Shown piece after piece: positions 1 to 7,461 of a DNA stretch of 14,259 nt. The notes beneath the pieces are model-generated. The model had not been told where the DNA came from and searched no databases. It saw only the letters and a list, made by a program, of their open reading frames with translations. Position 1 is the stretch's first letter; every line of letters starts with the position of its first letter. A program made the position numbers and the translations under genes. Origin of the DNA: Leptolyngbyaceae cyanobacterium M65_K2018_010 (GTDB lineage: Bacteria; Cyanobacteriota; Cyanobacteriia; Phormidesmidales; Phormidesmidaceae); contig DVEE01000301.1 of the NCBI GenBank assembly GCA_015295885.1, positions 1 to 14,259 of the forward strand, in the 5' to 3' direction.

Positions 1-63
1 TTTGGCTGGCAGAGACCCCAAAAAGCCGGATAATAGTAGGCGTTGTGTAAAGTTCTGTGTACT

Positions 64-528
64 ATGCCTTTCCCGAATCATCTCACCACCCTAGACGGGA
101 CTCCCCTGGCTCCAGAGGTGCTTGAAAATAAAGTTGTTTTGTTCGTCAACGTGGCCAGCAAATGTGGCCTGACCCCCCAGTACAGCGGCCTGGTGGAGCT
201 GGATAAGGCCTACGGCGATCGCGGCCTGGTCATCGTCGGGGTGCCCTGCAACCAATTTGGAGCCCAGGAACCCGGTACCCCTGAGGAAATTAAGGAATTC
301 ACCAAAACCAAGTACGACGTAGAGTTCACCCTCCTGGAGAAACAGGATGTGAATGGTCCTAATCGGAGCCCTCTGTATCAATTCCTGGTGGGGGATGGCC
401 CGGACATTGGCTGGAACTTTGGCAAGTTTTTGGTTGGCCGCGATGGCGAAGTGGTGGCCCGCTTTGAACCCCAAACCCCACCGGATGATGCCAGGCTCAA
501 GGCCGCCATTGAAACCGCTTTAGGGTAA
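64..528 (+). CDS. Glutathione peroxidase family protein (thiol peroxidase)
   Basis: This is a thioredoxin-fold peroxidase that reduces hydrogen or lipid peroxides in the cytosol. The protein is 154 aa from ATG 64, close to the usual 155-165 aa. The peroxidatic Cys is C34 in the NVASKCGLT motif. The other expected active-site residues are visible: Q68 in CNQFGAQEPG, and W117 and N118 in GWNFGKFLV. The frame is open from a TTG at 43, but ATG 64 puts the conserved fold at the normal distance from the N-terminus, so I prefer it. The only other Cys is C62. The helix position where many thioredoxin-dependent members carry a resolving Cys (EF-C) reads EFTKTKYDVEF, with Thr. Reductant choice therefore cannot be read from the sequence; cyanobacterial homologues are described as NADPH- or thioredoxin-linked. 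The gene is convergent with the SGNH gene downstream. Confidence 0.93.
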   Translation: MPFPNHLTTLDGTPLAPEVLENKVVLFVNVASKCGLTPQYSGLVELDKAYGDRGLVIVGVPCNQFGAQEPGTPEEIKEFTKTKYDVEFTLLEKQDVNGPNRSPLYQFLVGDGPDIGWNFGKFLVGRDGEVVARFEPQTPPDDARLKAAIETALG

Positions 529-592
529 GCGATCGAGACCCCTCACCGAAGGGCATCCAGGCTATCTCCACCCTAGGGAAAACCCGATCGGG

Positions 593-627
593 CCTCCCCC
601 TTTACCCTTTGGGGTGAGGGGGTGAGG
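593..627. terminator. GC-rich hairpin between convergent genes
   Basis: CCTCCCCC at 593-600 can pair with the G-rich arm at 617-627, and an inner ACCC/GGGT helps close the stem. It lies between the stop of the peroxidase gene and the stop of the convergent SGNH gene, so it could serve both strands. There is no T-run on either side, so it is not a classic intrinsic terminator. The octamer GGTGAGGG occurs twice in tandem (613-628), and its complement CCCTCACC occurs at 540-547, allowing an alternative longer fold. Confidence 0.4.
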
Positions 628-689
628 GCGGGAACCACGACTCAAGGGATAGTTATTTGCCTGGACTGCTCTTAGCCTCGAAGGCCGCC

Positions 690-2024
690 CTAAAGCTCCG
701 CCGCTGCTTCGGAGGTTGATCTCTCGGGGGTAGCGGTGGCGGCTTGGGGCCAGGGAATACGGCTATCGGAGGCAATCAGGCGGGCGATTTCTCGGGCTCC
801 GTAGCGATTGACATGGCTGGGGTCGGCAAACAGGTGCGACTGCCAGCGCCAAATTTCCAGCAAATCTACCACGGTCATGGCGCCGCTATTGGCCCATTTT
901 TGCAAGAAGGTTTGAAACTGCCGTTCGTAACCCAGCCGAACGGAATCCAGGTAATCGTTACTGAGCGGTAGGTTGACAAACACCAGGGGGATGCCTCGGG
1001 CTTGGAGGAATTGGGTCATGGCCTCAAAGGATACGGTTTGTACCCCCTCTAGGCGAAAGGTGCGATAGGTATCGTCGTACTGCCCTCGTACCCGTGGAAA
1101 GGATTGGTAATAGACCGCCGGGTTGAACTGATCGTTAACGGCTAGAAATCCCTGGCTGTTGATGGCGCTAATCGGCACGGGCGCTTCCTCATCGGGCCTG
1201 GTTTCCAGGGGAGTGGCTAGGCTCAGCTGGGCACCGTCGCGAACGGCGCTGTAGCCCGGGGATTTGAGAATTTCCGCAAAGGTGCGATCAAACCGACCGC
1301 TATTAAAGGCCCGCGATCCCTCGGCCCAAATGATCAGTTTGGGATGTAAGTCAGGGGCAAACAACTGGCGGGTGAGAAAGCTCACCACCTGGGCCGTAGC
1401 CCCGTTGACGCTGAAGTTATACACCCGTAAACCTGGATAGCCCTGGGCGGCCAGGGCCTGCTGCAACACCTGCGGATCGACGCCCTGCAGCGCCCGCGAA
1501 CTGCCCACAATCAAAATATCCGGTGCGCCCAGGGTGGCGACGTAGGAGTGGTAAAGGCTGACCTGCTCATCCAGCACATCGCTCCCTAGGGCTGGAAACA
1601 CCCTGGGCATACCCTGTTGTCTGGCCTGGTGCTGGGCGATGGCCAGGTTTTGCAGGTATTCCTGGGCCCGGCGCTGGCTAAAGGCCTGTCGAGGATCCTC
1701 CGCCGGCACCTCCTTTAACAGCACGGCGGAACGACCCCACCCCTGGGCCACCCGATTCCACTCGGCGGCAGAGGCGGCAGTGGCAGCCAGTTGGGCGGCC
1801 TGGGTCGCCTCTCCTACCGCCCGATCCCAAATTTCATCACCGGCAAACACCGGCTGGGAGAAGGTCGGGCGTCCAGAAAACAATCCAAGTGGGGGGCTGT
1901 TGCGATCGCCCGCGGTGGGTTCAGCGTTAGCCAGGGTTTCTGGTCGGTTAATGCAGCAGGTTAACAAGACTCCCAAAACCAGATGCCCAACTAACCACGG
2001 GTGAGAGGGGAACGGTCTAAACAT
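690..2024 (-). CDS. DUF1574-type SGNH-hydrolase-like exported protein
   Basis: This looks like a cyanobacterial DUF1574 family protein with an SGNH-hydrolase-like fold, distantly related to DltD/AlgJ-type proteins. From ATG 2024 it is 444 aa. The frame is open to 2159, but only the 2024 start places a hydrophobic segment (WLVGHLVLGVLLTCC) at the N-terminus, consistent with a signal peptide or membrane anchor. The SGNH-like blocks are in order: block I ILIVGSSRALQG with the candidate nucleophile at S175, an FSVNGATAQ block, and a DPSH motif (D401, H404) in the usual Asp-x-x-His position near the C-terminus. An Ala-rich stretch follows the signal region. Substrate is unknown; O-acyl transfer or hydrolysis on an envelope glycan is an inference from the fold. 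No strong ribosome binding site is seen. Confidence 0.78.
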   Translation of the reverse strand: MFRPFPSHPWLVGHLVLGVLLTCCINRPETLANAEPTAGDRNSPPLGLFSGRPTFSQPVFAGDEIWDRAVGEATQAAQLAATAASAAEWNRVAQGWGRSAVLLKEVPAEDPRQAFSQRRAQEYLQNLAIAQHQARQQGMPRVFPALGSDVLDEQVSLYHSYVATLGAPDILIVGSSRALQGVDPQVLQQALAAQGYPGLRVYNFSVNGATAQVVSFLTRQLFAPDLHPKLIIWAEGSRAFNSGRFDRTFAEILKSPGYSAVRDGAQLSLATPLETRPDEEAPVPISAINSQGFLAVNDQFNPAVYYQSFPRVRGQYDDTYRTFRLEGVQTVSFEAMTQFLQARGIPLVFVNLPLSNDYLDSVRLGYERQFQTFLQKWANSGAMTVVDLLEIWRWQSHLFADPSHVNRYGAREIARLIASDSRIPWPQAATATPERSTSEAAAEL

Positions 2025-2410
2025 GGAGCTGGCCGGTGGGTCATTGCTAAGAGGTCTTCTACCAGTATCAACATCTAAACCCCATTTGTGGAAAATTTTC
2101 GGCGAGCCTGGCCCCCGGTTATAGCGGTGAGCCGCTTGGTGAGGCGATTTCTGGATCACAATCTACCCCTGTAGGCTGGGCAAAGCTTGCCTGCCCAGCG
2201 GCAGATTGCCCAGGCTAGGCAGAGGGGAAACCCATTCCTAGCAATCTCCTGAGACCCTTGTAGATGGATGAATCCCTGGCTGGGTCAGCCTCTGGTTCAT
2301 CCTAAGGCCTGCGGTGCTGCTTCCCGAGGGGGCGAAAGCCCTGCTGGCGGGCAACAATCGGCAAAGCTAGTCATACTAGAAACAGCTATTTCACTCATTC
2401 ATTCATCTCG
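2025..2410. other. Divergent intergenic region with inverted repeats
   Basis: This 386-bp gap separates the divergent SGNH and M48 genes and must carry both promoters. CTGGGCA (2176-2182) can pair with TGCCCAG (2192-2198, 9-nt loop) or, extended to CTGGGCAA, with TTGCCCAG (2206-2213), so two hairpins compete for one arm. A possible -10 for the M48 gene is CATACT near 2371, without a good -35. I see no gene in this stretch. Confidence 0.4.
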
Positions 2411-3253
2411 ATGCGGTTCAGGTGCCGGTTGAAGCGATTCTGGTCTCTGGGGCTGGCCCTGGTTCTGGGGTTGGCGGTAGGGCTGCTTTGGCCAGCCCGG
2501 TCCCCGGCGCAGATACCACGGTTGTTTTCCCTGGATAGGTTGCAAGCCCACCAGATTGCCAACCTGTCCTGGGCCGATGAAAAATCCCTGGGCCGAGCCA
2601 TTGATGCCCGCTTCAAGCAGGAGGGCTTGCTGCCCTACGTTGGTCATGATCCTGCCCTAGATGTCTTTGTTAACCGGGTGCTTCAGAGTCTAGTCGCGGT
2701 CAGCACCTATCCTGAACGTCTTTATACCGTTCAAATTGTGGATGACGAAAACGTTAATGCCTTCGCCACCCTAGGCGGCTATGTTTACCTCAACACGGGA
2801 CTGTTAAAGCGGATTGACAACGAGGCTGAACTGGCGGGGGTGTTAGCCCACGAGCTAGGCCATCTGGAAGAGCGAGATGGCTTGAACCAGCTCTGGCTTC
2901 AGCTCACGGTGCAAGATTTAACTCTGCAAGCCGATCGCCGGCAGCAACGGTTGGTGGCCATGGCCGGGGATCTGCGATCGCTCTCCAACGGCCACGCCAG
3001 CGAATACACCGCCGATGCGATCGCCTTTGGTATTTTGGGCCGAGCGGGCTATAGTCAATTCGCCCTGGTGACCTTGCTGCAACGCATTGCCGACAATGGG
3101 GTGCTTGAAAAACCCGGTTTCATCAGTACCCATCCGAATCCCTATCGGCGGATTGAGCAGTTGGAGTACCTGTTGGCGACAGAACAAACCCTGGAAGCGA
3201 CCGCCGGGCTGGACTCAACGGCCTACCAGCAACTCATCGTTAGCTTGCCCTGA
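2411..3253 (+). CDS. M48 family zinc metallopeptidase, exported
   Basis: This is an M48 (Ste24/HtpX/BepA clan) zinc peptidase. It is 280 aa with an N-terminal basic stretch and hydrophobic segment (FWSLGLALVLGLAVGLLW) ending in a plausible cleavage site near SPAQ, so it is likely periplasmic or lumenal. The zinc motif HELGH is at residues 147-151 and the third ligand is E198 in the ExxAD motif SEYTAD. The preceding GGYVYLNTGLL strand and the later STHPNP motif are also typical of periplasmic M48 enzymes of the BepA/LoiP kind. These proteins are linked to quality control of envelope proteins; that role here is inferred from the family. The ATG gives a good signal peptide, but there is no clear Shine-Dalgarno sequence. 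A TPR tail like that of BepA is absent. Confidence 0.93.
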   Translation: MRFRCRLKRFWSLGLALVLGLAVGLLWPARSPAQIPRLFSLDRLQAHQIANLSWADEKSLGRAIDARFKQEGLLPYVGHDPALDVFVNRVLQSLVAVSTYPERLYTVQIVDDENVNAFATLGGYVYLNTGLLKRIDNEAELAGVLAHELGHLEERDGLNQLWLQLTVQDLTLQADRRQQRLVAMAGDLRSLSNGHASEYTADAIAFGILGRAGYSQFALVTLLQRIADNGVLEKPGFISTHPNPYRRIEQLEYLLATEQTLEATAGLDSTAYQQLIVSLP

Positions 3254-3261
3254 ACCGCCCA

Positions 3262-3295
3262 GGGGCTGAAGATCCGATCAGGGCAGCCAGGCCCC
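3262..3295. terminator. Weak hairpin between convergent genes
   Basis: GGCTG (3264-3268) and CAGCC (3284-3288), or alternatively GGGGC (3262-3266) and GCCCC (3291-3295), can pair in the 53-bp gap between the convergent M48 and DUF7219-like genes. Stems are short, loops are long and no T-run follows, so this is a weak call based mostly on position. Confidence 0.22.
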
Positions 3296-3306
3296 GTGGG
3301 AAACCC

Positions 3307-3555
3307 TTAGATTCCCAGGTTCTTCTTACTCTGCTTGAGTTGCTGGTACAGCACCTTAATTTTCTCGTAGGCATCTTCGCAGGACAGCTTGCCCCCGGTT
3401 TGCAAGCCGGAGATATAGCTCACCCGTTGGGCGAAATCCTGAAGATTGGCGTTGAAGGTGAGATTTTGTGGCGAAAAGTCCCCGTAGTAACGACTGCGGG
3501 GGTAGAGAAACCGATCTAATTCCTGGCGATCGGGGGAGAAATCAGAATCAGCCAT
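3307..3555 (-). CDS. Small conserved cyanobacterial protein, DUF7219-like
   Basis: This is an 82-aa soluble protein with no signal peptide or membrane segment. I recognise the pattern LDRFLYPRSRYYGDFSPQNLTFNANLQDFAQRVSYI followed by a TGGK..EAY.KIK.L..QLK.SKK.L segment as the small cyanobacterial family now called DUF7219; the family name is from memory. Function is unknown. The frame opens at TTG 3558, but ATG 3555 has a clear ribosome binding site, AAGGGGA at 3568-3562 with a 6-nt spacer, so I choose it. The C-terminus is rich in Lys and probably helical. It is followed by a convergent M48 gene and preceded by the trmFO 3' end. Confidence 0.8.
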   Translation of the reverse strand: MADSDFSPDRQELDRFLYPRSRYYGDFSPQNLTFNANLQDFAQRVSYISGLQTGGKLSCEDAYEKIKVLYQQLKQSKKNLGI

Positions 3556-3561
3556 CAACCG

Positions 3562-3568
3562 TCCCCTT
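3562..3568 (-). promoter_or_regulatory. Ribosome binding site of the DUF7219-like gene
   Basis: On the minus strand AAGGGGA lies 6 nt before ATG 3555. It decides the start in favour of ATG 3555 over the adjacent TTG 3558. Confidence 0.6.
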
Positions 3569-3603
3569 AATGCTTTATTAACCTTTTATATAACCTTGCC
3601 TTA

Positions 3604-3609
3604 ATTATA
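3604..3609 (-). promoter_or_regulatory. Candidate -10 element of the DUF7219-like gene
   Basis: The minus strand reads a perfect TATAAT here, about 50 nt upstream of the ATG at 3555, within an AT-rich stretch in otherwise GC-rich DNA. No TTGACA-like -35 is present at 16-18 nt spacing. A second TATATA-like stretch lies a little nearer to the gene. Confidence 0.4.
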
Positions 3610-3692
3610 GTTCCGAGTTGCCAGGGCGTTTTGATCAGCCAGATAGGATCCGGTGCAGGCTGAGGGAAGTCCTGGGGGCATCCTGCCGTTGG

Positions 3693-3715
3693 CTCCAGGG
3701 CGACCGCTCCTGGAG
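3693..3715. terminator. Hairpin after trmFO
   Basis: CTCCAGG (3693-3699) and CCTGGAG (3709-3715) form a perfect 7-bp stem with a 9-nt loop, flanked by GG and GCC that can extend it imperfectly. It lies about 60 nt past the trmFO stop in the trmFO reading direction. No T-run follows, so termination is plausible but not shown. Confidence 0.35.
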
Positions 3716-3772
3716 GCCGCACCCTCGGCGTTGGAGATTCGGGTTAAATTGAGGTTCCCCGAATGTATCCAG

Positions 3773-5161
3773 TCAGGCGATAGCCCCTAGAGAACCAGGG
3801 GCAAGGATGAGTCCCTGGTCCCTGGCCCAGGTTTGCAGATCGGCGAGGCTGCGATCGCGATACTGCCCGTAACGCTCCCGCTTATTGCGAAGCTTGGTCG
3901 GTAGGGCGGGCAAAATGCCAAAGTTGGGGGGCATGGGTTGGAAGTGTTTCGGTTCCGCTGCGCTAATAAAGTCAACCAGGGCGCCCATCATGGTCGTCAC
4001 CGGCAGAGCCAGGGGCGGACGCCCCCAGGCTAGGCGAGCTGCATTGGTGCCCGCCAACCATCCGCCAGCCACCGCCGCCGTGTAGCCCTCGGTACCCACC
4101 AGTTGCCCCGCCGCCAGCAGAGTGGACCGTGCTTTGAATTGCAAGGTGCTATGCAGTAATTCTGGGGAGTTGATAAAGGTATTGCGATGCATCACTCCCA
4201 TCCGCACAAACTCGGCCTTGTCTAACCCAGGAATAAGGCGAAATACTCGCTTTTGCTCGCCCCAGCGCAGGTTAGTTTGAAAGCCCACCATATTCCAAAG
4301 CTCACCCTGGCGGTCTTCCTGGCGCAACTGCACCACGGCATAGGGCTTTTTATCCCGGTTGGCAGGATCTTTGAAATCCCCCAGGCGAGCATCAAACAGC
4401 CCCACCGGCTTGAGGGGGCCGTAGCGCATGGTGTCTTCACCGCGACGGGCCATTTCCTCGATCGGTAGGCAGGCTTCAAAAAACTTGGCGGTTTCCTGCT
4501 CAAAGTCTTTGAGTTCCGCCTGCTCGGCCTGGCACAGGGCCGTCCAAAACCGCAGGTACTGATCCCGGTTCATGGGGCAGTTGAGGTAGGCCGCCTCTCC
4601 CTGGTCGTAGCGAGAGGCCATAAAGGCCACGGTGCGATCAATCGTTTCCCCCACCACAATCGGGCTGGCGGCGTCAAAGAAGCTCAGGTAAGCTTGGCCG
4701 GTGAACCGCTGCAGGTCGGCGGCCAGGGCCTCGCTGGTGAGGGGGCCGGTGGTCAGCACCACCACCCCATCCGCCGGAATGCGGGCGACCTCTTGGCGGC
4801 GTAGCTCAATCAGGGGATGGGCTTCCAGGGTTGCGGTCAGGTCACGGCTAAACCGGCCCCGGTCCACGGCCAAGGCTCCACCCGCCGGTACCTGGTGCTG
4901 GTCGGCCTTACCTATGACCAGGGAACCGAGCCGCCGCAGTTCTTCATGGAGTAGACCAGAGGCGCGATCGCTGGCCTGGGCTCCAAAGGAATTACTACAC
5001 ACCAGCTCTGCCACGTCCTCGCTGTGGTGGGCCGGCGATTGCTTTTGGGGGCGCATTTCGTGGAGCACCACCGGCACTCCGGCCTGGGCGATCTGCCAGG
5101 TGGCTTCAGTGCCGGCCAGACCGCCGCCAATGACGTGAATCGGTGGAAGGGAGGAATCCAT
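3773..5161 (-). CDS. trmFO: FADH2/folate-dependent tRNA (uracil-54-C5)-methyltransferase TrmFO
   Basis: TrmFO makes ribothymidine at position 54 of the tRNA T-loop, using methylenetetrahydrofolate as carbon donor and FADH2 as reductant. The protein is 462 aa, near the usual 435-470. The N-terminal FAD-binding motif is VIGGGLAGTEA (residues 10-20), followed by VVLHEMRP. The two Cys known to be important in Bacillus TrmFO have counterparts: C55 in LVCSNSFG and C231 in EACLPIEEMARRGEDTMRYGPLKPVGL. The C-terminal part carries GTEGYTAAVAGG and a PTKLRNKRERYGQYRDRS block. The ATG at 5161 gives the normal N-terminus directly before the Rossmann strand; no Shine-Dalgarno is seen. It appears to be a single-gene transcription unit on the minus strand, with its promoter in the gap after 5162. 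Confidence 0.97.
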   Translation of the reverse strand: MDSSLPPIHVIGGGLAGTEATWQIAQAGVPVVLHEMRPQKQSPAHHSEDVAELVCSNSFGAQASDRASGLLHEELRRLGSLVIGKADQHQVPAGGALAVDRGRFSRDLTATLEAHPLIELRRQEVARIPADGVVVLTTGPLTSEALAADLQRFTGQAYLSFFDAASPIVVGETIDRTVAFMASRYDQGEAAYLNCPMNRDQYLRFWTALCQAEQAELKDFEQETAKFFEACLPIEEMARRGEDTMRYGPLKPVGLFDARLGDFKDPANRDKKPYAVVQLRQEDRQGELWNMVGFQTNLRWGEQKRVFRLIPGLDKAEFVRMGVMHRNTFINSPELLHSTLQFKARSTLLAAGQLVGTEGYTAAVAGGWLAGTNAARLAWGRPPLALPVTTMMGALVDFISAAEPKHFQPMPPNFGILPALPTKLRNKRERYGQYRDRSLADLQTWARDQGLILAPGSLGAIA

Positions 5162-5320
5162 TGATCGGGGGGGATGAGTACCGAAAGGCAGAAGTAAGAA
5201 GGCAGAACGGGAATCCCAGATTACACCAGGATTTCCAAGTTAATGAACAGTTGGTTCGACTATTCCCGCCTCAGAGTATTAGCCTTTCTAGAATAACGAT
5301 TCCAACGGGGTTCTAGGAAC
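5162..5320. other. Upstream region of trmFO
   Basis: This stretch lies between the trmFO start and the first recognisable residues of the Uma2 remnant. It should hold the trmFO promoter, but no consensus pair stands out. It contains no open frame of note. It may include unrecognisable remains of the N-terminal half of the Uma2 gene. Confidence 0.3.
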
Positions 5321-5606
5321 GAGTCCTCTATTATCCCAGTTCTGCTGTTGTCGGAGGTCATTTGGCGGCAGGATCAACAAGCTCAAGGTCTATGCTGGTT
5401 TGGGACTTCAAGAGGTCTGGTTTTGGCAAAATCAGCAGTTCAGCCTCTATGGGCTAATGGACGCGGATGAAGGCTACGTCTCCCTGGAGACCAGTCAGCT
5501 CTTGCCACAACTCGACATGGTTCTTCTGGCTCGCTAGGTCAATAGCACCAGCCAAACCCAGGCTGTCAAAGCCTATCGACAGGCCTTAAGGGCGAGCTTG
5601 CAATAA
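5321..5606 (+). pseudogene. Decayed C-terminal part of an Uma2 (DUF820) family endonuclease
   Basis: Reading by eye, the plus strand from 5373 encodes INKLKVYAGLGLQEVWFWQ, then QQFSLYGL and LLPQLDMVLLAR, an in-frame TAG at 5535-5537, then VNSTSQTQAVKAYRQALRAS and TAA at 5604-5606. This is the typical C-terminal half of an Uma2/DUF820 protein, where GGINKL.IY..LGV.EVWFW is a hallmark. The preceding strand (SIIPVLLLSEVIW) lies in another frame just before it (about 5324-5365), so a frameshift or small deletion sits near 5366-5372. The N-terminal half is missing. Uma2 proteins are PD-(D/E)XK-type nucleases that are greatly expanded in cyanobacteria and often decay. At least two lesions plus truncation make function very unlikely. 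Confidence 0.82.
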
Positions 5607-5975
5607 AGGCTGTCGTTGCGTTCATGGTGAAACCGCTCTGGAGAACGTTCGTACTCTGATAGATACAGCTCAAGATCCCCCTTGAGTTGGAGAAATTACA
5701 CAGTCTTTTTTTCGATTCATCCGTCTGCAGCAGTGGACTTCGGGGTTATAACCGCGTTGCCCAAAGGGCTAATGCTATGGATCGGGGCTCTTCCCCAGCC
5801 TATGGATGCGCCCCATAGATCCGCTGCCCTGGCAGGAAGAGTCTTTAAAGATGGTCCTTGAGTTTCAGAATAGTCTTCAAAGATTCCTTGTTTTTTCGGA
5901 TCTTTTAAGCAGGATGATGTAGCTATGGAGCAGGGCCAAGGTGACTTCCCAGCCATTTATCTTGAATTGCTATAG
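5607..5975. other. Gene-free stretch before the TIR gene
   Basis: I see no coding potential here that I recognise. A small stem, CTCAAG (5669-5674) with CTTGAG (5681-5686), is followed 19 nt later by seven T at 5706-5712; the distance is too long for a normal terminator. The promoter of the TIR gene should lie here. CTATAG is directly against the ATG at 5976 and is too close to act as its -10. Confidence 0.3.
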
Positions 5976-7448
5976 ATGAAGTTCAATCGCGACCTGTTTA
6001 TCAGCTACGCTCACATTGATAATCAGGCCCCCACGGAGGATCAGGAAGGCTGGGTTTCCACCTTTCATCGGGGCTTAGAAATTCGGCTGGCGCAGTTGCG
6101 GGGGGAAAAACCAGATATCTGGCGCGACCAAAAACTCCAAGGCAACGATGACTTTAGCGACACGATTCTGGAGCAGTTTCCCAACCTAGCTCTATTGGTG
6201 TCGATTCTGTCGCCCCGCTATGTCAAGTCAGCATGGTGCCTGCGGGAACTGGAACACTTCTTCCAGGCGGCCGAGGCCAGGGGTGGTGTCAAGATTGGTG
6301 ACAAAACTCGAATTTTCAAGGTCATTAAAACCTACCTGCCACCCGAAAAGCACCCCCGCGAACTGAATCGCCTGCTGGGCTATGAGTTCTTTGATTTTGA
6401 TGATGCTGGTCGTCCTCGAGAGTATAACCGCCTCTATGGCCCCGAGGCCGAGCGCAAGTTTTGGAACAAGCTCAATGATCTGGCCTACGACATTCATCAA
6501 ACCCTGGAAATTTTGGAGGCCCTGCCCGAGGGAGGGCCAGCCAGTAATTTTTCCCCGCTGCCCTCGACCCAAGGCCAGGGCAAAGTGATCTACCTGGCTG
6601 AGACCACCCCTGATCTCAGCGTCGAGCGTGAAAAAATCCTGCGCGAGCTAGTGCAAGCGGGCCATCAGGTTTTGCCCGACGAACCTCTGCCCGATCCCCC
6701 CGCCTTTGAGCAGGCCGTTTGCCAGAACCTAGCCCAGGCAGACCTTTCGGTGCATCTGCTCAGCCCTTACGCCGTTAACCCCGGCCCGGCCCAGACCATG
6801 ACCCTGGAGCAAGTTTCTCGACTCAACAAGGTCATTCGTACCCGCGACCAGATCGAATTGGCCAGCCAATACTGCCAGGAAAAAGTGGGGTTTTCTCGCC
6901 TTCTCTGGATGCCCCCCGGCATCGGGGACTTAGCCCTAGATGAGTTCATGCAGACGCTGCAAAATGAACCAGACTTTCTCAGCACCAACCTGGAAACCCT
7001 GAAGGATATTATCCATGAGCGCCTGACCCAGCCCCTAGCGACACCTCCAGACTTGCCCCTGGATGGTACGGTGCAGGTCTACCTGGACTGCGACGAACGG
7101 GATTTAGAAACTCCAGCCATAGAACCTCTCTATGATTGGTTAGAGCAACACTTTCACGTTATTTTGCCCGACTACGAAGACGGCAGCCTATCCCGTTCCG
7201 AAACCTTGCTGAAGCAGTGCGAGGCGGTGCTGATTTATTATGGTCAAGCCAGTGGTCTGTGGCTGAAGCGACGACTGCTGGCGCTCAAGAAAACCCTCTA
7301 CGGTCGGCCTAAACCTTTGCGGGCCAAGGCCATTTACCTGGCTGACCCCAATAAGCAACGGTTCACTGACCCCGATGTGCCGATTATTGAAGGCTTTGGC
7401 GGGTTTCAGCCTGACTTGTTAAATACTTTTCTTGAGCAATTGGCGTGA
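5976..7448 (+). CDS. TIR domain protein with two additional TIR-like Rossmann modules
   Basis: This 490-aa protein has three alpha/beta modules. Module 1 (about 5-165) is a clear TIR domain: RDLFISYAHID strand, a BB-loop-like DIWRDQKLQGND, and SPRYVKSAWCLRELEHF, where E91 lies at the position of the catalytic Glu of TIR NADases (WCxxEL). Module 2 (about 202-350) starts KVIYLAETTPDLSVEREKI and has a LSVHLLSPYAVNPGP strand-loop; it looks TIR-like or DUF4062-like. Module 3 (about 365-490) starts VQVYLDCDERD and has AVLIYYGQASGLWLKRRL, where the catalytic Glu is replaced by Arg. It has no signal peptide or membrane segment, so it is probably cytoplasmic. It ends 13 nt before the nSTAND-WD40 start, so the two are very likely one operon. 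I infer that it is the effector or adaptor of that receptor. NADase activity is expected from the family but not shown. Confidence 0.88.
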   Translation: MKFNRDLFISYAHIDNQAPTEDQEGWVSTFHRGLEIRLAQLRGEKPDIWRDQKLQGNDDFSDTILEQFPNLALLVSILSPRYVKSAWCLRELEHFFQAAEARGGVKIGDKTRIFKVIKTYLPPEKHPRELNRLLGYEFFDFDDAGRPREYNRLYGPEAERKFWNKLNDLAYDIHQTLEILEALPEGGPASNFSPLPSTQGQGKVIYLAETTPDLSVEREKILRELVQAGHQVLPDEPLPDPPAFEQAVCQNLAQADLSVHLLSPYAVNPGPAQTMTLEQVSRLNKVIRTRDQIELASQYCQEKVGFSRLLWMPPGIGDLALDEFMQTLQNEPDFLSTNLETLKDIIHERLTQPLATPPDLPLDGTVQVYLDCDERDLETPAIEPLYDWLEQHFHVILPDYEDGSLSRSETLLKQCEAVLIYYGQASGLWLKRRLLALKKTLYGRPKPLRAKAIYLADPNKQRFTDPDVPIIEGFGGFQPDLLNTFLEQLA

Positions 7449-7453
7449 GAGGG
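7447..7453 (+). promoter_or_regulatory. Ribosome binding site of the nSTAND-WD40 gene
   Basis: GAGAGGG overlaps the TGA stop of the TIR gene and lies 8 nt before ATG 7462. This supports ATG 7462 over the upstream TTG at 7432, which would overlap the TIR gene, and suggests translational coupling. Confidence 0.55.
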
Positions 7454-7461
7454 CCAAGATT

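Noticed and set aside
5669..5712. Intrinsic terminator after the Uma2 remnant
   Set aside because: The 6-bp stem (5669-5686) and the T-run (5706-5712) are separated by 19 nt, too far for a normal terminator.
5717..5956. 79-codon open frame on the minus strand before the TIR gene
   Set aside because: No recognised motif, low-complexity composition, no ribosome binding site, and it runs against the expected TIR promoter region; probably chance.
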